Assembly (NCBI RefSeq): GCF_900142015.1
Contig: NZ_FQZN01000009.1
Location: 1-64,000 of the forward strand
Source: Bacteroides stercorirosoris
Lineage (GTDB): Bacteria > Bacteroidota > Bacteroidia > Bacteroidales > Bacteroidaceae
Direction: 5' to 3'
Length of the DNA stretch: 64,000 bases
The translations under genes were made by a program, and so were the position numbers. The notes beneath the pieces are model-generated. The model was not told the DNA's origin. It made no database searches and saw only the letters and a list, made by a program, of their open reading frames with translations. Each line of letters starts with the position of its first letter. Positions within the stretch are counted from its first letter, which is position 1. Below, in pieces: positions 7,696 through 17,255 of this stretch.

Positions 7696-9063
7696 ATGAG
7701 AATAAAGTTTTTATCCGTAATCCTGAGTTTTCTTCTTATGTCAATAGCCATAAGTTCGTGTCTTGACTCAGATGATAATTATGAATATAGTTCTGACGCA
7801 ACAATACGCGCCTTTGGCATTGATACTATAGGAAAAGGCATATATTATAAGTTCACAATTGACCAGCTGAAAAGAGAAATTTATAACGTTGACTCTCTCC
7901 CTGTTGGCTCTGATACCATCATTGACAAAATCCTGATCGATACGCTGAGCGTAACAGGCTGGGTTACTTCCGGCCTTAACGATACATTATTCAACACAAG
8001 TGACTCAGTTGACCTGAGAGAGCCTATCAAGCTCAAGGTTCATGCAGCTGACGGCGTGACGGTTCGTGAATATACAATCAAAGTAAATGTTCATAAGCAA
8101 GACCCAGATTCTCTGATCTGGAGAGAAATGGCAGCTCTGCCGGCTTCACCTGTTTCCGGTAAGCAAAAATCCGTTATTCTGAAAGGAGAACTGTTTGTTT
8201 ACACTTCTTCCACAACTGCATATCGTAGTTCCTTGTCCACTCCTGCCAGTCTTCAATGGAGTCTGATCAACGTTGAACTTCCGGAAGGTGCAAAATTAAA
8301 CTCCATCGTTAGTTTCAATGACCAGCTGTTCATAACTACAACGAGTGGAGAAGCATTTTACTCTGACAACGGCATCAGTTGGACCCAAATGGATATGCAA
8401 GGGATGCAGATGGTAACATTCCTGGGAGGTATTCCGGAAGACAAAATTATAGGGAACAAGAATATACTCACTGGTATCTTTACTAAAGAAGGTGCTAACT
8501 ACTTCTGCGCAAAAGATACAGAAGAAGCCACTTGGAGAAAGGGTGAAGAAGTGATTCCTGCCGGTTTCCCTCTGGAAGACATATATTCCACTGTTTTCAC
8601 AAATGCAAGCGGTATCAAGCAAACAGTGATAGTAGGCAATACTGAAACAACGGTTGAAGAAACAGTACCTTGGTTCACTATGGGCGGTCCCACCACTATG
8701 GACGGACTGACTTGGACAGGCATGAGTACGCCGACAGATTTCTCCTGCCCGGCCATGAAGAATCCGTCAATCATGTATTATGGAGGCCTGTTCTACATGA
8801 TGGGTGGAGACTTCAATATCATCCGTACCTCTCGCGTAGGAATAGAATGGAATGAGGCAGCTACTAAATTCCGGTATCCGACAGAAATAAAAGTCACTCC
8901 GGGTGAAAAGGAAGATGACAAAGATACGATTGAATACATAAGTTTGTTCAAAGACAAGGGAGATTACTCTCTGGCCATTGACACAAAACATTATATTTGG
9001 ATTGTATGGAACAGCGACGGTTCTGTTTGGCGTGGCCGTCAGAACAAGCTGGGTTTCAAATAA
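7696..9063 (+). CDS. DUF6242-type lipoprotein
   Basis: A 455-residue exported lipoprotein with lipobox (IAISSC). Residues 30-130 form an Ig-like region rich in Asp and Thr (SSDATIRAFGIDTIGK, then two strand repeats), and residues 150-455 resemble a Kelch/beta-propeller-like repeat (WREMAALP, WSLINVELP, WTQMDMQGM, WTGMSTPTDF). This matches a Bacteroidales family with no established function. It lies upstream of the DUF6089 barrel gene on the same strand. Confidence 0.75.
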   Translation: MRIKFLSVILSFLLMSIAISSCLDSDDNYEYSSDATIRAFGIDTIGKGIYYKFTIDQLKREIYNVDSLPVGSDTIIDKILIDTLSVTGWVTSGLNDTLFNTSDSVDLREPIKLKVHAADGVTVREYTIKVNVHKQDPDSLIWREMAALPASPVSGKQKSVILKGELFVYTSSTTAYRSSLSTPASLQWSLINVELPEGAKLNSIVSFNDQLFITTTSGEAFYSDNGISWTQMDMQGMQMVTFLGGIPEDKIIGNKNILTGIFTKEGANYFCAKDTEEATWRKGEEVIPAGFPLEDIYSTVFTNASGIKQTVIVGNTETTVEETVPWFTMGGPTTMDGLTWTGMSTPTDFSCPAMKNPSIMYYGGLFYMMGGDFNIIRTSRVGIEWNEAATKFRYPTEIKVTPGEKEDDKDTIEYISLFKDKGDYSLAIDTKHYIWIVWNSDGSVWRGRQNKLGFK

Positions 9064-9123
9064 CAATAATAAAATAGTCAATTTCCCGTTTCCTTATATA
9101 GTAAGGAGTAAAATTAAAACGGT

Positions 9124-9819
9124 ATGGCTATTACAAGAAATATAAAGATAGTGTTTTGCCTGTTCATGTTCCCTTTCTGTTATGTTACAGCGCAGGAAGA
9201 ATATACATGGGAACTGGGAGGTGCTATTGGAGGAAGTTTTTATATGGGAGATGCCAACAGCAGTACCCCGTTTAAGAACACAGGAATAGCGGGAGGATTC
9301 ATGGCCCGGTATCTGTTGAATCCGCATATGGCAATAAAAGGCAACCTGACAGCCGGCAGGATTTCCGGTGATACGAGAGATTTCAAAAATGTGTATCCGA
9401 ATGGAGAGTACGCCACTTTCAAACGGACGATTTTCGATTTAGGAGCACAGTTTGAATATAACTTTTGGGGATATGGTACCGGTAATACGTACCGGGGCGA
9501 CCGTCGGTTCACACCTTATATATTAGGTGGATTAGGATTTACGTTCGCGCCTAAACCCGCTAAGACTATTTTCACGATGAACATCCCCATAGGGGTGGGT
9601 GTGAAATACAAAGCAACTCCGCGCATCAACATAGGATGCGAGTTTACAATGCGGTTCAGCCTTAGCGACCAGTTAGACGTTACCCAACGGGAAGGTTTAC
9701 AACTGGAAGACCCGTACCAGATAAAAGGAAAAGGTTGGAAGAACAAAGACAGTTATGCATTTACCGTCTTTTTCGTTACCTACGACCTCTTCCCAAGATG
9801 TAAGGATTGTAACAACTAA
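9124..9819 (+). CDS. DUF6089-type outer-membrane barrel
   Basis: A 231-residue protein with a signal peptide (cleavage near VTAQ) followed by glycine-rich strands ([38 protein letters not shown]) and a Cys-containing C-terminus (PRCKDCNN). It fits the DUF6089 family, which in Bacteroidetes sits directly before uppS and bamA, as here with 5 bases to uppS. A role in outer-membrane assembly is inferred from this position only. Confidence 0.8.
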   Translation: MAITRNIKIVFCLFMFPFCYVTAQEEYTWELGGAIGGSFYMGDANSSTPFKNTGIAGGFMARYLLNPHMAIKGNLTAGRISGDTRDFKNVYPNGEYATFKRTIFDLGAQFEYNFWGYGTGNTYRGDRRFTPYILGGLGFTFAPKPAKTIFTMNIPIGVGVKYKATPRINIGCEFTMRFSLSDQLDVTQREGLQLEDPYQIKGKGWKNKDSYAFTVFFVTYDLFPRCKDCNN

Positions 9820-9824
9820 AAAAG

Positions 9825-10559
9825 ATGCAATATAAAGAACAAATTGATTTGAGCCGGATACCCCAGCATGTGGCAATTATCATGGACGGCAACGGACGGT
9901 GGGCGAAGCAGCGCGGACACGAGCGCAGCTACGGACATCAGGTCGGTGCTGAAACCGTGCATATCATTGCCGAAGAAGCCGCCAGACTGGGAATCAAATA
10001 TCTGACCCTATATACGTTCTCAACCGAAAACTGGAACCGTCCCTCGGATGAAGTGGCAGCCTTGATGGGCCTCCTTTTCGATTCCATCGAAGAAGATACG
10101 TTCATGAAGAACAACATCAGTTTCCGGATTATTGGAGATATAGAAAAGTTACCCGCAAATGTACAAGACCGCTTATACAGTTGCGTAGAAAATACTTCCA
10201 AGAATACAGGCATGTGCCTGGTACTTGCCCTCAGCTACTCTTCACGTTGGGAAATAACAGAAGCCAGCCGGCAAATTGCCGCATTGGTGCAGAAAGGAGA
10301 ATTGACACCCGAAGAAATCAACACCGATTTAATGTCGAAACATCTGACGACCAACTTCATGCCCGATCCCGATTTGCTGATACGCACCGGCGGAGAAATC
10401 CGTCTGAGCAATTACCTGCTTTGGCAATGCGCATATTCGGAACTCTATTTTTGCGAAACCTATTGGCCCGATTTCCGGGAAGAGGAACTTTGCAAAGCCA
10501 TCTGCGACTACCAGAGACGGGAACGTAGATTCGGTAAAACCAGTGAACAAATCAGTTAA
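9825..10559 (+). CDS. uppS: Isoprenyl (undecaprenyl) diphosphate synthase
   Basis: A 244-residue cis-prenyltransferase that makes the C55 lipid carrier for peptidoglycan and glycans. The catalytic N-terminal motif [14 protein letters not shown] and the conserved C-terminal block [22 protein letters not shown] are complete. It is embedded between the DUF6089 barrel and bamA genes, with short spacers that suggest one transcript. Confidence 0.96.
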   Translation: MQYKEQIDLSRIPQHVAIIMDGNGRWAKQRGHERSYGHQVGAETVHIIAEEAARLGIKYLTLYTFSTENWNRPSDEVAALMGLLFDSIEEDTFMKNNISFRIIGDIEKLPANVQDRLYSCVENTSKNTGMCLVLALSYSSRWEITEASRQIAALVQKGELTPEEINTDLMSKHLTTNFMPDPDLLIRTGGEIRLSNYLLWQCAYSELYFCETYWPDFREEELCKAICDYQRRERRFGKTSEQIS

Positions 10560-10587
10560 AACCAAACATATTTAATCCAAAACATAA

Positions 10588-13227
10588 ATGCACTATCGTA
10601 TTTTCTCTATACTCACAGCGTTTATCTGCCTCTTTGGTTGTGTATTGACAAGCGCCGCTCAAGATGTTAACGGCACCGATGATGCGGAAAAACCAGTCAT
10701 TCTCTACTCGGGAACCCCCAAGAAGTATGAGATTGCAGAAATTAAAGTAGAAGGAGTTAAGAACTATGAGGACTATGTACTTATCGGCTTGTCCGGTCTG
10801 TCCGTAGGCCAAACGATTACCGTGCCGGGTGAAGAAATCACTCAGGCTTGTAAGCGTTATTGGCGTCATGGTCTATTCTCCAATGTCCAGATTACAGCCG
10901 ACAAGATAGAAGGCGATAAAGTATGGCTGACTATCCATCTGACTCAACGTCCGCGTGTATCCGATATCCGCTATCATGGCGTGAAGAAGTCGGAACGTGA
11001 GGATATAGAAAGTAGAATCGGTATGATCAAAGGCGGTCAGGTGACTCCCAACGTCATTGACCGTGCCAAGACTCTGATTAAACGCTATTTTGACGATAAA
11101 GGTTTTAAGAATGCAGAAGTAATCATCTCGCAGAAAGATGATGTATCCAACGAAAACCAGGTTATCGTAGATATCGACATCGACAAGAAAGAGAAGGTGA
11201 AAGTGCACGAAATCACAATCGTTGGTAATGAGGCTTTAGCAACTAAGAAGTTGAAGCGCATCATGAAGAAGACCAACGAGAAGAATAAGTTGCTCAATCT
11301 ATTCCGCACCAAGAAGTTCGTAGAAGAAAACTTTGAAGCGGACAAACAGTTGATTATCGACAAGTATAACGAGTTGGGTTATCGTGACGCCATGATCGTA
11401 GAAGACAGCATCAAGCCTTATGATGACCGCACGGTAGACATCTTCATGAAAATTGAAGAAGGAGACAAATACTACCTCCGCAATGTAACGTGGGTAGGTA
11501 ATACATTGTACCCTTCAGAACAGTTGAACTTCATGCTTCGTATGAAGAAGGGTGATGTATACAACCAGAAATTGCTGGAAGAACGTACCATGTCCGACGA
11601 AGACGCTATCGGTAACCTCTACTACAACAACGGTTACTTGTTCTATAGCCTCGAACCCGTGGAAGTAAACATCGTAGGAGACTCCATCGACCTGGAAATG
11701 CGTATTTTCGAAGGCCGCCAGGCTACCATCAATAAGATCAGCATCAATGGTAACGACCGTTTGTATGAAAACGTAGTACGTCGTGAACTCCGTACCCGTC
11801 CGGGTGATTTGTTCAGCCGTGAAGACCTGATGCGTTCTATGCGTGAAATCCAGCAGATGGGACACTTCGACCCGGAACAAATCAAACCCGACATCCAGCC
11901 GAGACCGGAAGACGGAACCGTGGATATAGGTTACGACTTGGTATCCAAAGCCAACGACCAGGTGGAATTCTCTGCCGGTTGGGGACAGACGGGTATCATC
12001 GGTAAGTTAAGCTTGAAGTTCACCAACTTCTCACTTGCCAACTTGCTGCATCCGGGTGAAAACTACCGCGGTATCCTACCGCAAGGTGATGGTCAGACTT
12101 TGACTGTCAGCGGACAAACCAATGCCAAGTATTACCAATCCTATAGCATTTCATTCTACGACCCGTGGTTCGGTGGTAAACGTCCGAATGCATTCTCTCT
12201 GTCAGCTTTCTATTCCGTGCAGACAGATATCAGCAGCCGTTACTACAACTCGGCGTACATGAACAGCTACTACAACAGCATGTATAGCGGTATGTATGGT
12301 TACGGTATGTACAACTATGGCAACTACAACAGTTACGAAAACTATTACGACCCCGACAAGTCTATCAAGATGTTCGGTGTGGCCGCCATGTTCGGTAAGC
12401 GTCTGAAATGGCCGGATGACTACTTCCAGTTTACCGCTGAGTTGTCCTACCAACGCTATATCCTGAGCGACTGGCAATACTTCCCCGTAACCAACGGTAA
12501 ATGTAATAACCTCAGCATCAACCTGACATTGTCCCGCAGTTCTATCGACAACCCGATTTACCCGCGTTCAGGTTCTGAGTTCTCCCTGTCAGCACAGTTG
12601 ACTCCACCGTATTCTCTGTTCGATGGAAAAGACTACAGCAAATACAGTACCAGCAATCAGGAAGACATGAACAAGATGCACAAATGGATTGAATACCATA
12701 AATGGAAATTCAAATCCAAAGTGTACATTCCGTTGATGGACCCCGTAGCCGTGAAACGTACTCCGGTATTGATGGGTCGCGTAGAATTCGGTTTGTTGGG
12801 ACATTACAACAAGTATAAGAAATCTCCGTTTGAAACATTCGACGTGGGTGGTGACGGTATGACCGGTTACTCCAGTTATGCTACGGAAAGTATCGCTCTC
12901 CGTGGTTATGAGAACAGCTCATTGACTCCTTACGGATATGAAGGTTACGCTTATACCCGTCTCGGCCTTGAGTTAAGATATCCGCTGATGCTGGAAACAA
13001 GTACCAGTATTTATGCGTTAGGTTTTGTAGAAGCCGGTAATGCCTGGCAGGATGTGAAGAACTTCAATCCGTTCGAATTGAAACGTTCTGCTGGTGTTGG
13101 TGTACGTATCTTCCTGCCGATGATCGGTATGATGGGTATTGACTGGGCTTACGGTTTCGATAAAGTACGTGGTTCTACAGAATATGGTGGCAGTCAATTC
13201 CACTTTATCTTAGGACAGGAATTCTAA
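10588..13227 (+). CDS. bamA: Outer-membrane assembly factor BamA
   Basis: An 879-residue Omp85 protein that inserts beta-barrels into the outer membrane. A signal peptide is followed by five POTRA-like domains (about residues 45-440: EIAEIKVEGVKNYEDY, VKVHEITIVGNEAL, YYLRNVTWVGNTLY, ATINKISINGNDRLYENVVRRELRTRPG) and a C-terminal barrel ending in FHFILGQEF. It carries a Tyr/Asn/Gly-rich insertion at about residues 551-590 within the barrel. It is followed by two Skp-like chaperone genes. Confidence 0.96.
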   Translation: MHYRIFSILTAFICLFGCVLTSAAQDVNGTDDAEKPVILYSGTPKKYEIAEIKVEGVKNYEDYVLIGLSGLSVGQTITVPGEEITQACKRYWRHGLFSNVQITADKIEGDKVWLTIHLTQRPRVSDIRYHGVKKSEREDIESRIGMIKGGQVTPNVIDRAKTLIKRYFDDKGFKNAEVIISQKDDVSNENQVIVDIDIDKKEKVKVHEITIVGNEALATKKLKRIMKKTNEKNKLLNLFRTKKFVEENFEADKQLIIDKYNELGYRDAMIVEDSIKPYDDRTVDIFMKIEEGDKYYLRNVTWVGNTLYPSEQLNFMLRMKKGDVYNQKLLEERTMSDEDAIGNLYYNNGYLFYSLEPVEVNIVGDSIDLEMRIFEGRQATINKISINGNDRLYENVVRRELRTRPGDLFSREDLMRSMREIQQMGHFDPEQIKPDIQPRPEDGTVDIGYDLVSKANDQVEFSAGWGQTGIIGKLSLKFTNFSLANLLHPGENYRGILPQGDGQTLTVSGQTNAKYYQSYSISFYDPWFGGKRPNAFSLSAFYSVQTDISSRYYNSAYMNSYYNSMYSGMYGYGMYNYGNYNSYENYYDPDKSIKMFGVAAMFGKRLKWPDDYFQFTAELSYQRYILSDWQYFPVTNGKCNNLSINLTLSRSSIDNPIYPRSGSEFSLSAQLTPPYSLFDGKDYSKYSTSNQEDMNKMHKWIEYHKWKFKSKVYIPLMDPVAVKRTPVLMGRVEFGLLGHYNKYKKSPFETFDVGGDGMTGYSSYATESIALRGYENSSLTPYGYEGYAYTRLGLELRYPLMLETSTSIYALGFVEAGNAWQDVKNFNPFELKRSAGVGVRIFLPMIGMMGIDWAYGFDKVRGSTEYGGSQFHFILGQEF

Positions 13228-13250
13228 TTGTATCACAAAAACCAAACGTT

Positions 13251-13766
13251 ATGAGAAAGTCTGTTTTATTAATGATCTTGCTGTTTGCCGTAGGCATGAC
13301 AGCCAGTGCACAAAAGTTCGCCTTGATTGATATGGAGTATATCCTGAAAAACATTCCGGCTTACGAACGTGCTAACGAACAGTTGAACCAAGTTTCAAAA
13401 AAATGGCAAAGCGAAGTAGAGAAAGTTGCCGAAGAAGCTAAAACGTTGTACAAGAACTATCAATCGGAAGCCGTCTTTCTTTCCGAAGAACAGAAAGGAA
13501 AAAAAGAGGAAGCGATTGTCGCTAAAGAGAAAGAAGCAGCCGAGCTACGCCGCACCTATTTTGGTCCTGAAGGAGAATTGTTCAAGAAACGCGAAAGCCT
13601 GATGCAACCCATTCAAGATGAAATTTATAATGCGGTTAAAGAGATTTCGGAACAAAAAGGATACTCCGTAGTAGTCGACCGGGCTTCTGCAACAAGCATC
13701 ATTTTTGCCTCTCCGCGAATTGATATCAGCAATGAAGTCCTCGCAAAGTTAGGATATTCAAATTAA
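13251..13766 (+). CDS. OmpH/Skp-family periplasmic chaperone (first copy)
   Basis: A 171-residue exported protein with a signal peptide (ending ASAQ) and then 'KFALIDMEYILKNIPAYERANEQLN', the Skp opening, followed by a long charged helical region (residues 45-125) expected to form the coiled-coil tentacles. Skp proteins hold unfolded outer-membrane proteins for BamA. It follows bamA by 23 bases and is very probably in the same operon. Confidence 0.9.
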   Translation: MRKSVLLMILLFAVGMTASAQKFALIDMEYILKNIPAYERANEQLNQVSKKWQSEVEKVAEEAKTLYKNYQSEAVFLSEEQKGKKEEAIVAKEKEAAELRRTYFGPEGELFKKRESLMQPIQDEIYNAVKEISEQKGYSVVVDRASATSIIFASPRIDISNEVLAKLGYSN

Positions 13767-13789
13767 TTTCATACATTTGCTCCGCGAAC

Positions 13790-13858
13790 ATAGGCTACAC
13801 TCCAGCATTAAAAATAAGCAAGCTTATTTTGTATTGCATTCAGTTTGCACTATATTTG
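13790..13858 (+). repeat. Hairpin promoter element, copy A
   Basis: It contains CTCCAGCATT, a perfect hairpin AAAATAAGC-AA-GCTTATTTT (13811-13830), then TTCAGTTTGCAC and the -7 box TATATTTG (13851-13858), 42 bases before the second Skp gene. It is closely similar to copy B at 19675-19754 and shares flanks with copy C at 14475-14551. Confidence 0.75.
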
Positions 13859-13900
13859 CACTTAGACAATGAACAATTAATTAAATAAACAATAAACATT

Positions 13901-14404
13901 ATGCTTAAAAAAATCGCACTCCTTGTAATTGTGTTCGCTCTTCCGTTAGGAGCAATGGCACAGAAATTTGCTCACATGAACTCACAAGAGGTTATCGCTT
14001 TAATGCCTGAATACACAAAGGCACAAGCAGACCTTGAAACTATGTCCAAACAATATTCAGAAGAAATGCAGCGTTCTCAGGCTGAGTTCCAGAAGAAATT
14101 GCAGGAATATCAGGCACAAGCTGACTCTCTGCCCAAAAACATAGCAGAAAGACGCCAGAAAGAATTACAGGACATGGCCGAAAGACAAGAACAATTCCAG
14201 CAGGAAGCTTATCAGAATATGCAGAAAGCACAGCAAGAAGCATTAGTACCTATCTATAAGAAATTGGACGAAGCTATCCAGGCTGTAGGTAAAGCAGAAG
14301 GTGCCATCTATATCTTCGACCTGGCTCGTACCTCCATACCTTATGTAAGTTCTACAAGCGTAGATGTAACAGCTAAAGTAAAGACTCAGCTGGGTATCAA
14401 ATAA
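13901..14404 (+). CDS. OmpH/Skp-family periplasmic chaperone (second copy)
   Basis: A 167-residue exported paralog of the preceding gene: signal peptide ending AMAQ, 'KFAHMNSQEVIALMPEYTKAQADLE', and a Gln/Glu-rich coiled-coil about residues 50-115. A 134-base gap holding hairpin promoter element A separates it from the first copy, so it can probably be expressed independently. It ends at a very strong terminator. A role in outer-membrane protein transport is by family. Confidence 0.9.
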   Translation: MLKKIALLVIVFALPLGAMAQKFAHMNSQEVIALMPEYTKAQADLETMSKQYSEEMQRSQAEFQKKLQEYQAQADSLPKNIAERRQKELQDMAERQEQFQQEAYQNMQKAQQEALVPIYKKLDEAIQAVGKAEGAIYIFDLARTSIPYVSSTSVDVTAKVKTQLGIK

Positions 14405-14415
14405 GAAAGGCATAT

Positions 14416-14481
14416 CTTATCTAAAGATAGAAAAAGGCGTGGATTGCATACAGTCCACGCCTTTTTCTATCTTCAGATAAG
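14416..14481. terminator. Strong bidirectional terminator
   Basis: A perfect 20-bp stem (14424-14443 with 14454-14473) around a 10-base loop, with A/T tracts inside the arms, is extended by CTTATCT/AGATAAG outside. It closes the bamA-skp transcript before murI. Confidence 0.9.
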
Positions 14482-14551
14482 ATAAGCGGCATCTCAGCAG
14501 AACTTTTTTATGCAAGCATGAAAGTTCTGCATTCGATTTGCATTATCTTTG
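14475..14551 (+). repeat. Hairpin promoter element, copy C
   Basis: It begins GATAAGCGGCATCTCAGCA like copy B, but the central hairpin has a different sequence (AGAACTTT 14499-14506 with AAAGTTCT 14521-14528, ATGC/GCAT inside). It then ends with TTTGCAT and the -7 box TATCTTTG (14544-14551), 24 bases before murI. Confidence 0.7.
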
Positions 14552-14575
14552 TAGCGTGTACATAGCTTTTCCATC

Positions 14576-15415
14576 ATGAAACAAGAATTACCCACTATCC
14601 CCGGCCCTATCGGCGTATTTGATTCCGGATACGGCGGGCTGACTATCCTCAGCAAGATACACGAAGCCCTGCCCCAATATGATTATATCTATCTGGGAGA
14701 CAATGCACGTACGCCCTACGGCACACGGTCTTTCGAGATTGTATATGAATTTACGTTGCAGGCTGTCACCAAATTATTCGAGATGGGTTGCCATCTGGTT
14801 ATCCTGGCCTGCAACACAGCATCTGCCAAAGCATTGCGCAACATACAAATGAATGATTTACCCGGTATGGACCCGTCACGTCGTGTATTGGGCGTCATAC
14901 GTCCTACTGTGGAATGTATCGGTGGCATTACTCACAGCCGCCATGTAGGCATCCTCGCCACCTCAGGAACTGTCAAGTCCGAATCTTATCCGCTGGAAAT
15001 ACATAAGCTTTTCCCGGATATTCAAGTACAGGGTGAAGCCTGCCCCCTATGGGTACCGCTTGTAGAAAACAATGAAGCGGAAGGAGAAGGAACCGATTAT
15101 TTTATTCGCAAATACATTGATGAACTCCTTGCAAAAGACAGGCAGATTGACACAGTAATCCTGGGCTGTACACATTACCCCTTACTGCTGCCTAAGATAA
15201 AGAAGTATATGCCCGAAGGCATCACCACCGTTGCACAGGGAGAACTGGTAGCTGACAGCCTGAAAGATTACCTGCAGCGTCATCCCGAAATGGATGCGAA
15301 ATGTACCAAAGGAAGCAAATGTTCTTACTACACTACAGAAGCGGAAGAGAAGTTCATCGAATCAGCATCCACCTTTCTGAACAAGGCAGTCACCGTACAA
15401 CGGATAGAACTATAA
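14576..15415 (+). CDS. murI: Glutamate racemase
   Basis: A 279-residue cofactor-independent racemase giving D-glutamate for peptidoglycan. The motifs GVFDSGYGGLTI, ILACNTASA (catalytic Cys79) and LGCTHYPLL (catalytic Cys198) are all present. It is monocistronic in appearance, with the hairpin promoter element immediately upstream. Confidence 0.96.
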   Translation: MKQELPTIPGPIGVFDSGYGGLTILSKIHEALPQYDYIYLGDNARTPYGTRSFEIVYEFTLQAVTKLFEMGCHLVILACNTASAKALRNIQMNDLPGMDPSRRVLGVIRPTVECIGGITHSRHVGILATSGTVKSESYPLEIHKLFPDIQVQGEACPLWVPLVENNEAEGEGTDYFIRKYIDELLAKDRQIDTVILGCTHYPLLLPKIKKYMPEGITTVAQGELVADSLKDYLQRHPEMDAKCTKGSKCSYYTTEAEEKFIESASTFLNKAVTVQRIEL

Positions 15416-15463
15416 TCGTAAAACATTTGGCAATAAAAGAAATCTTTTCTCCGAAATACTTGT

Positions 15464-15471
15464 TATATTTG
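15464..15471 (+). promoter_or_regulatory. Candidate -7 box of the second DUF2007 gene
   Basis: TATATTTG matches TAnnTTTG, 30 bases before the start at 15502. Confidence 0.4.
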
Positions 15472-15501
15472 TAGAATATAAACTTATTAATACTTACCAT
15501 T

Positions 15502-15738
15502 ATGAAATCAACAGACAACAGCCGTACAGTTGAGGTGTTCAAAGGATCACCGTGGGAAGCAGAACTTGTTAAGGGGTTACTCGAAAACAATGGTATAGCA
15601 ACTATTTTGAAGGACGGACTAATGAGCACCATTGCGCCCTACATAACATCAGACATAACGATCCTCGTCAGCGAGGAAAAGTACGAAGACGCGATGGAAA
15701 TAATCCGGGAGCGTGGCAAAGGTGAAGATGAAGACTAA
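15502..15738 (+). CDS. DUF2007-type small protein (second copy)
   Basis: A 78-residue cytosolic protein with VFKGSPWEAELVKGLLENN at residues 13-31 and 'ITILVSEEKYEDAMEIIRE' near the end, the two halves of a DUF2007 domain. It is a paralog of the protein at 111-308. It lies 42 bases before proB and may be co-transcribed with it. The biochemical function is unknown. Confidence 0.8.
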   Translation: MKSTDNSRTVEVFKGSPWEAELVKGLLENNGIATILKDGLMSTIAPYITSDITILVSEEKYEDAMEIIRERGKGEDED

Positions 15739-15780
15739 ATTCAGTCTCTATAAAACCACATAAGAAGAATATAACGACAC

Positions 15781-16863
15781 ATGGAGCAACAATTTTCGAG
15801 AATTGCCGTAAAAGTGGGCAGCAATGTTCTGACACGCCGCGACGGCACTCTTGACGTAACACGTATGTCTGCTTTGGTAGACCAGATAGCTGAACTGCAC
15901 AAAGCAGGAGTAGAAATTATCCTCGTATCATCCGGAGCCGTAGCTTCCGGACGCAGTGAAGTGCACCCTGCCAAGAAACTGGACAGTGTGGATCAACGTC
16001 AGCTATTCTCTGCCGTAGGGCAAGCCAAACTTATCAACCGCTATTACGAATTATTCCGCGAACATGGTATTGCCGTAGGGCAAGTGCTGACTATGAAGGA
16101 GAACTTCGCCACTCGCCGGCACTACCTCAACCAGAAGAACTGTATGACGGTAATGTTAGAGAATAGCGTTATCCCCATTGTCAATGAGAACGATACAATT
16201 TCCGTAAGCGAACTGATGTTTACGGACAATGATGAATTGTCCGGCCTAATAGCGTCTATGATGGACGCACAAGCGCTAATTATACTCAGTAATATCAATG
16301 GCATTTACAACGGTTCCCCAGCCGATCCCACCTCGGAAGTGATACGGGAAATCGGACAGGGCAAAGACCTTTCATCTTATATCCAGGCTTCCAAGTCCAG
16401 CTTCGGCCGTGGCGGTATGCTGACTAAAACCAACATTGCCCGCAAAGTAGCCGATGAAGGAATCACGGTTATCATAGCCAACGGCAAGCGTGATAACATC
16501 CTTGTCGATTTGATTCAACATCCGAAAGATACCCTCTGCACGCGCTTCATACCTTCTGCCGAGCCCGTATCCAGCATAAAGAAATGGATTGCGCACAGCG
16601 AAGGTTTCGCCAAAGGTGAACTGCACATCAATCAATGTGCTACGGAAGTGCTGAATTCAGACAAAGCAATCAGCATTCTGCCCGTTGGCATCACCGCTAT
16701 CGAAGGAGAGTTTGAAAAAGATGACATTGTGCGGATTATTGATTTCGAAGGTAATCCCGTAGGCGTGGGAAAAGCCAACTGCGACTCTGCACAGGCAAGG
16801 GAGGCAATGGGAAAACATGGAAAGAAACCGGTGGTGCACTATGACTATCTATACATAGAATAA
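15781..16863 (+). CDS. proB: Glutamate 5-kinase
   Basis: A 360-residue enzyme catalysing the first step of proline synthesis. The amino-acid-kinase domain (VKVGSNVLTRRDG at the start, ILVSSGAVASGRSE, SFGRGGMLTKTNIA) is followed by a C-terminal PUA domain (about residues 275-355). proA follows on the same strand but after a 392-base gap that holds a 22-bp repeat array, unlike the tight spacing usual for this pair. Confidence 0.96.
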   Translation: MEQQFSRIAVKVGSNVLTRRDGTLDVTRMSALVDQIAELHKAGVEIILVSSGAVASGRSEVHPAKKLDSVDQRQLFSAVGQAKLINRYYELFREHGIAVGQVLTMKENFATRRHYLNQKNCMTVMLENSVIPIVNENDTISVSELMFTDNDELSGLIASMMDAQALIILSNINGIYNGSPADPTSEVIREIGQGKDLSSYIQASKSSFGRGGMLTKTNIARKVADEGITVIIANGKRDNILVDLIQHPKDTLCTRFIPSAEPVSSIKKWIAHSEGFAKGELHINQCATEVLNSDKAISILPVGITAIEGEFEKDDIVRIIDFEGNPVGVGKANCDSAQAREAMGKHGKKPVVHYDYLYIE

Positions 16864-16999
16864 GAAGCATGTCAATACTCCGTTTGGGAACTGTCGTTTC
16901 TGTTATAGGTCTTTTTCCTGATTTTGATTCATTCCCGCTGCAGTAATGAATCATCATTTCATTCAAAACCGGAAAAAGGAAGCTGTACATTGCCAACTT

Positions 17000-17109
17000 C
17001 TTGCCATCGAAGTGGCACAGTCTTGCCATCGCTTTGGCACAGTCGTGCCATAGGTGTGGCAATGTCTTGCCATAGGCGTGGCAATGTTGCGCCATAGGCG
17101 TGGCAAAAG
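17000..17109. repeat. Five tandem 22-bp dyad repeats
   Basis: Five units start at 17000, 17022, 17044, 17066 and 17088, exactly 22 bases apart. Each has the dyad TGCCA-N6-TGGCA or a one-mismatch form of it. The spacer N6 varies (TCGAAG, TCGCTT, TAGGTG, TAGGCG, TAGGCG) while the arms are conserved. The array lies between proB and proA; no reading frame through it resembles a protein. Confidence 0.85.
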
Positions 17110-17215
17110 CAAGGAATTTGAATCTAAAAACCGTATAAATATACAGCACTTCTACACTTCCCCGTATACTAATTCTTTTTCAAAGAGATAAAGTGTACAT
17201 TCTCAATATAATTAG

Positions 17216-17223
17216 TACATTTG
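17216..17223 (+). promoter_or_regulatory. Candidate -7 box of proA
   Basis: TACATTTG, 32 bases before the proA start, suggests that proA and the next gene have their own promoter downstream of the 22-bp array. Confidence 0.5.
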
Positions 17224-17255
17224 CAAGGTAATCAACACTAAAAAGTACAATAAAG

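Noticed and set aside
17000..17109. CRISPR-like tandem repeats
   Set aside because: Units are contiguous 22-bp repeats without unique spacers of 30-40 bases, and no cas gene is present.
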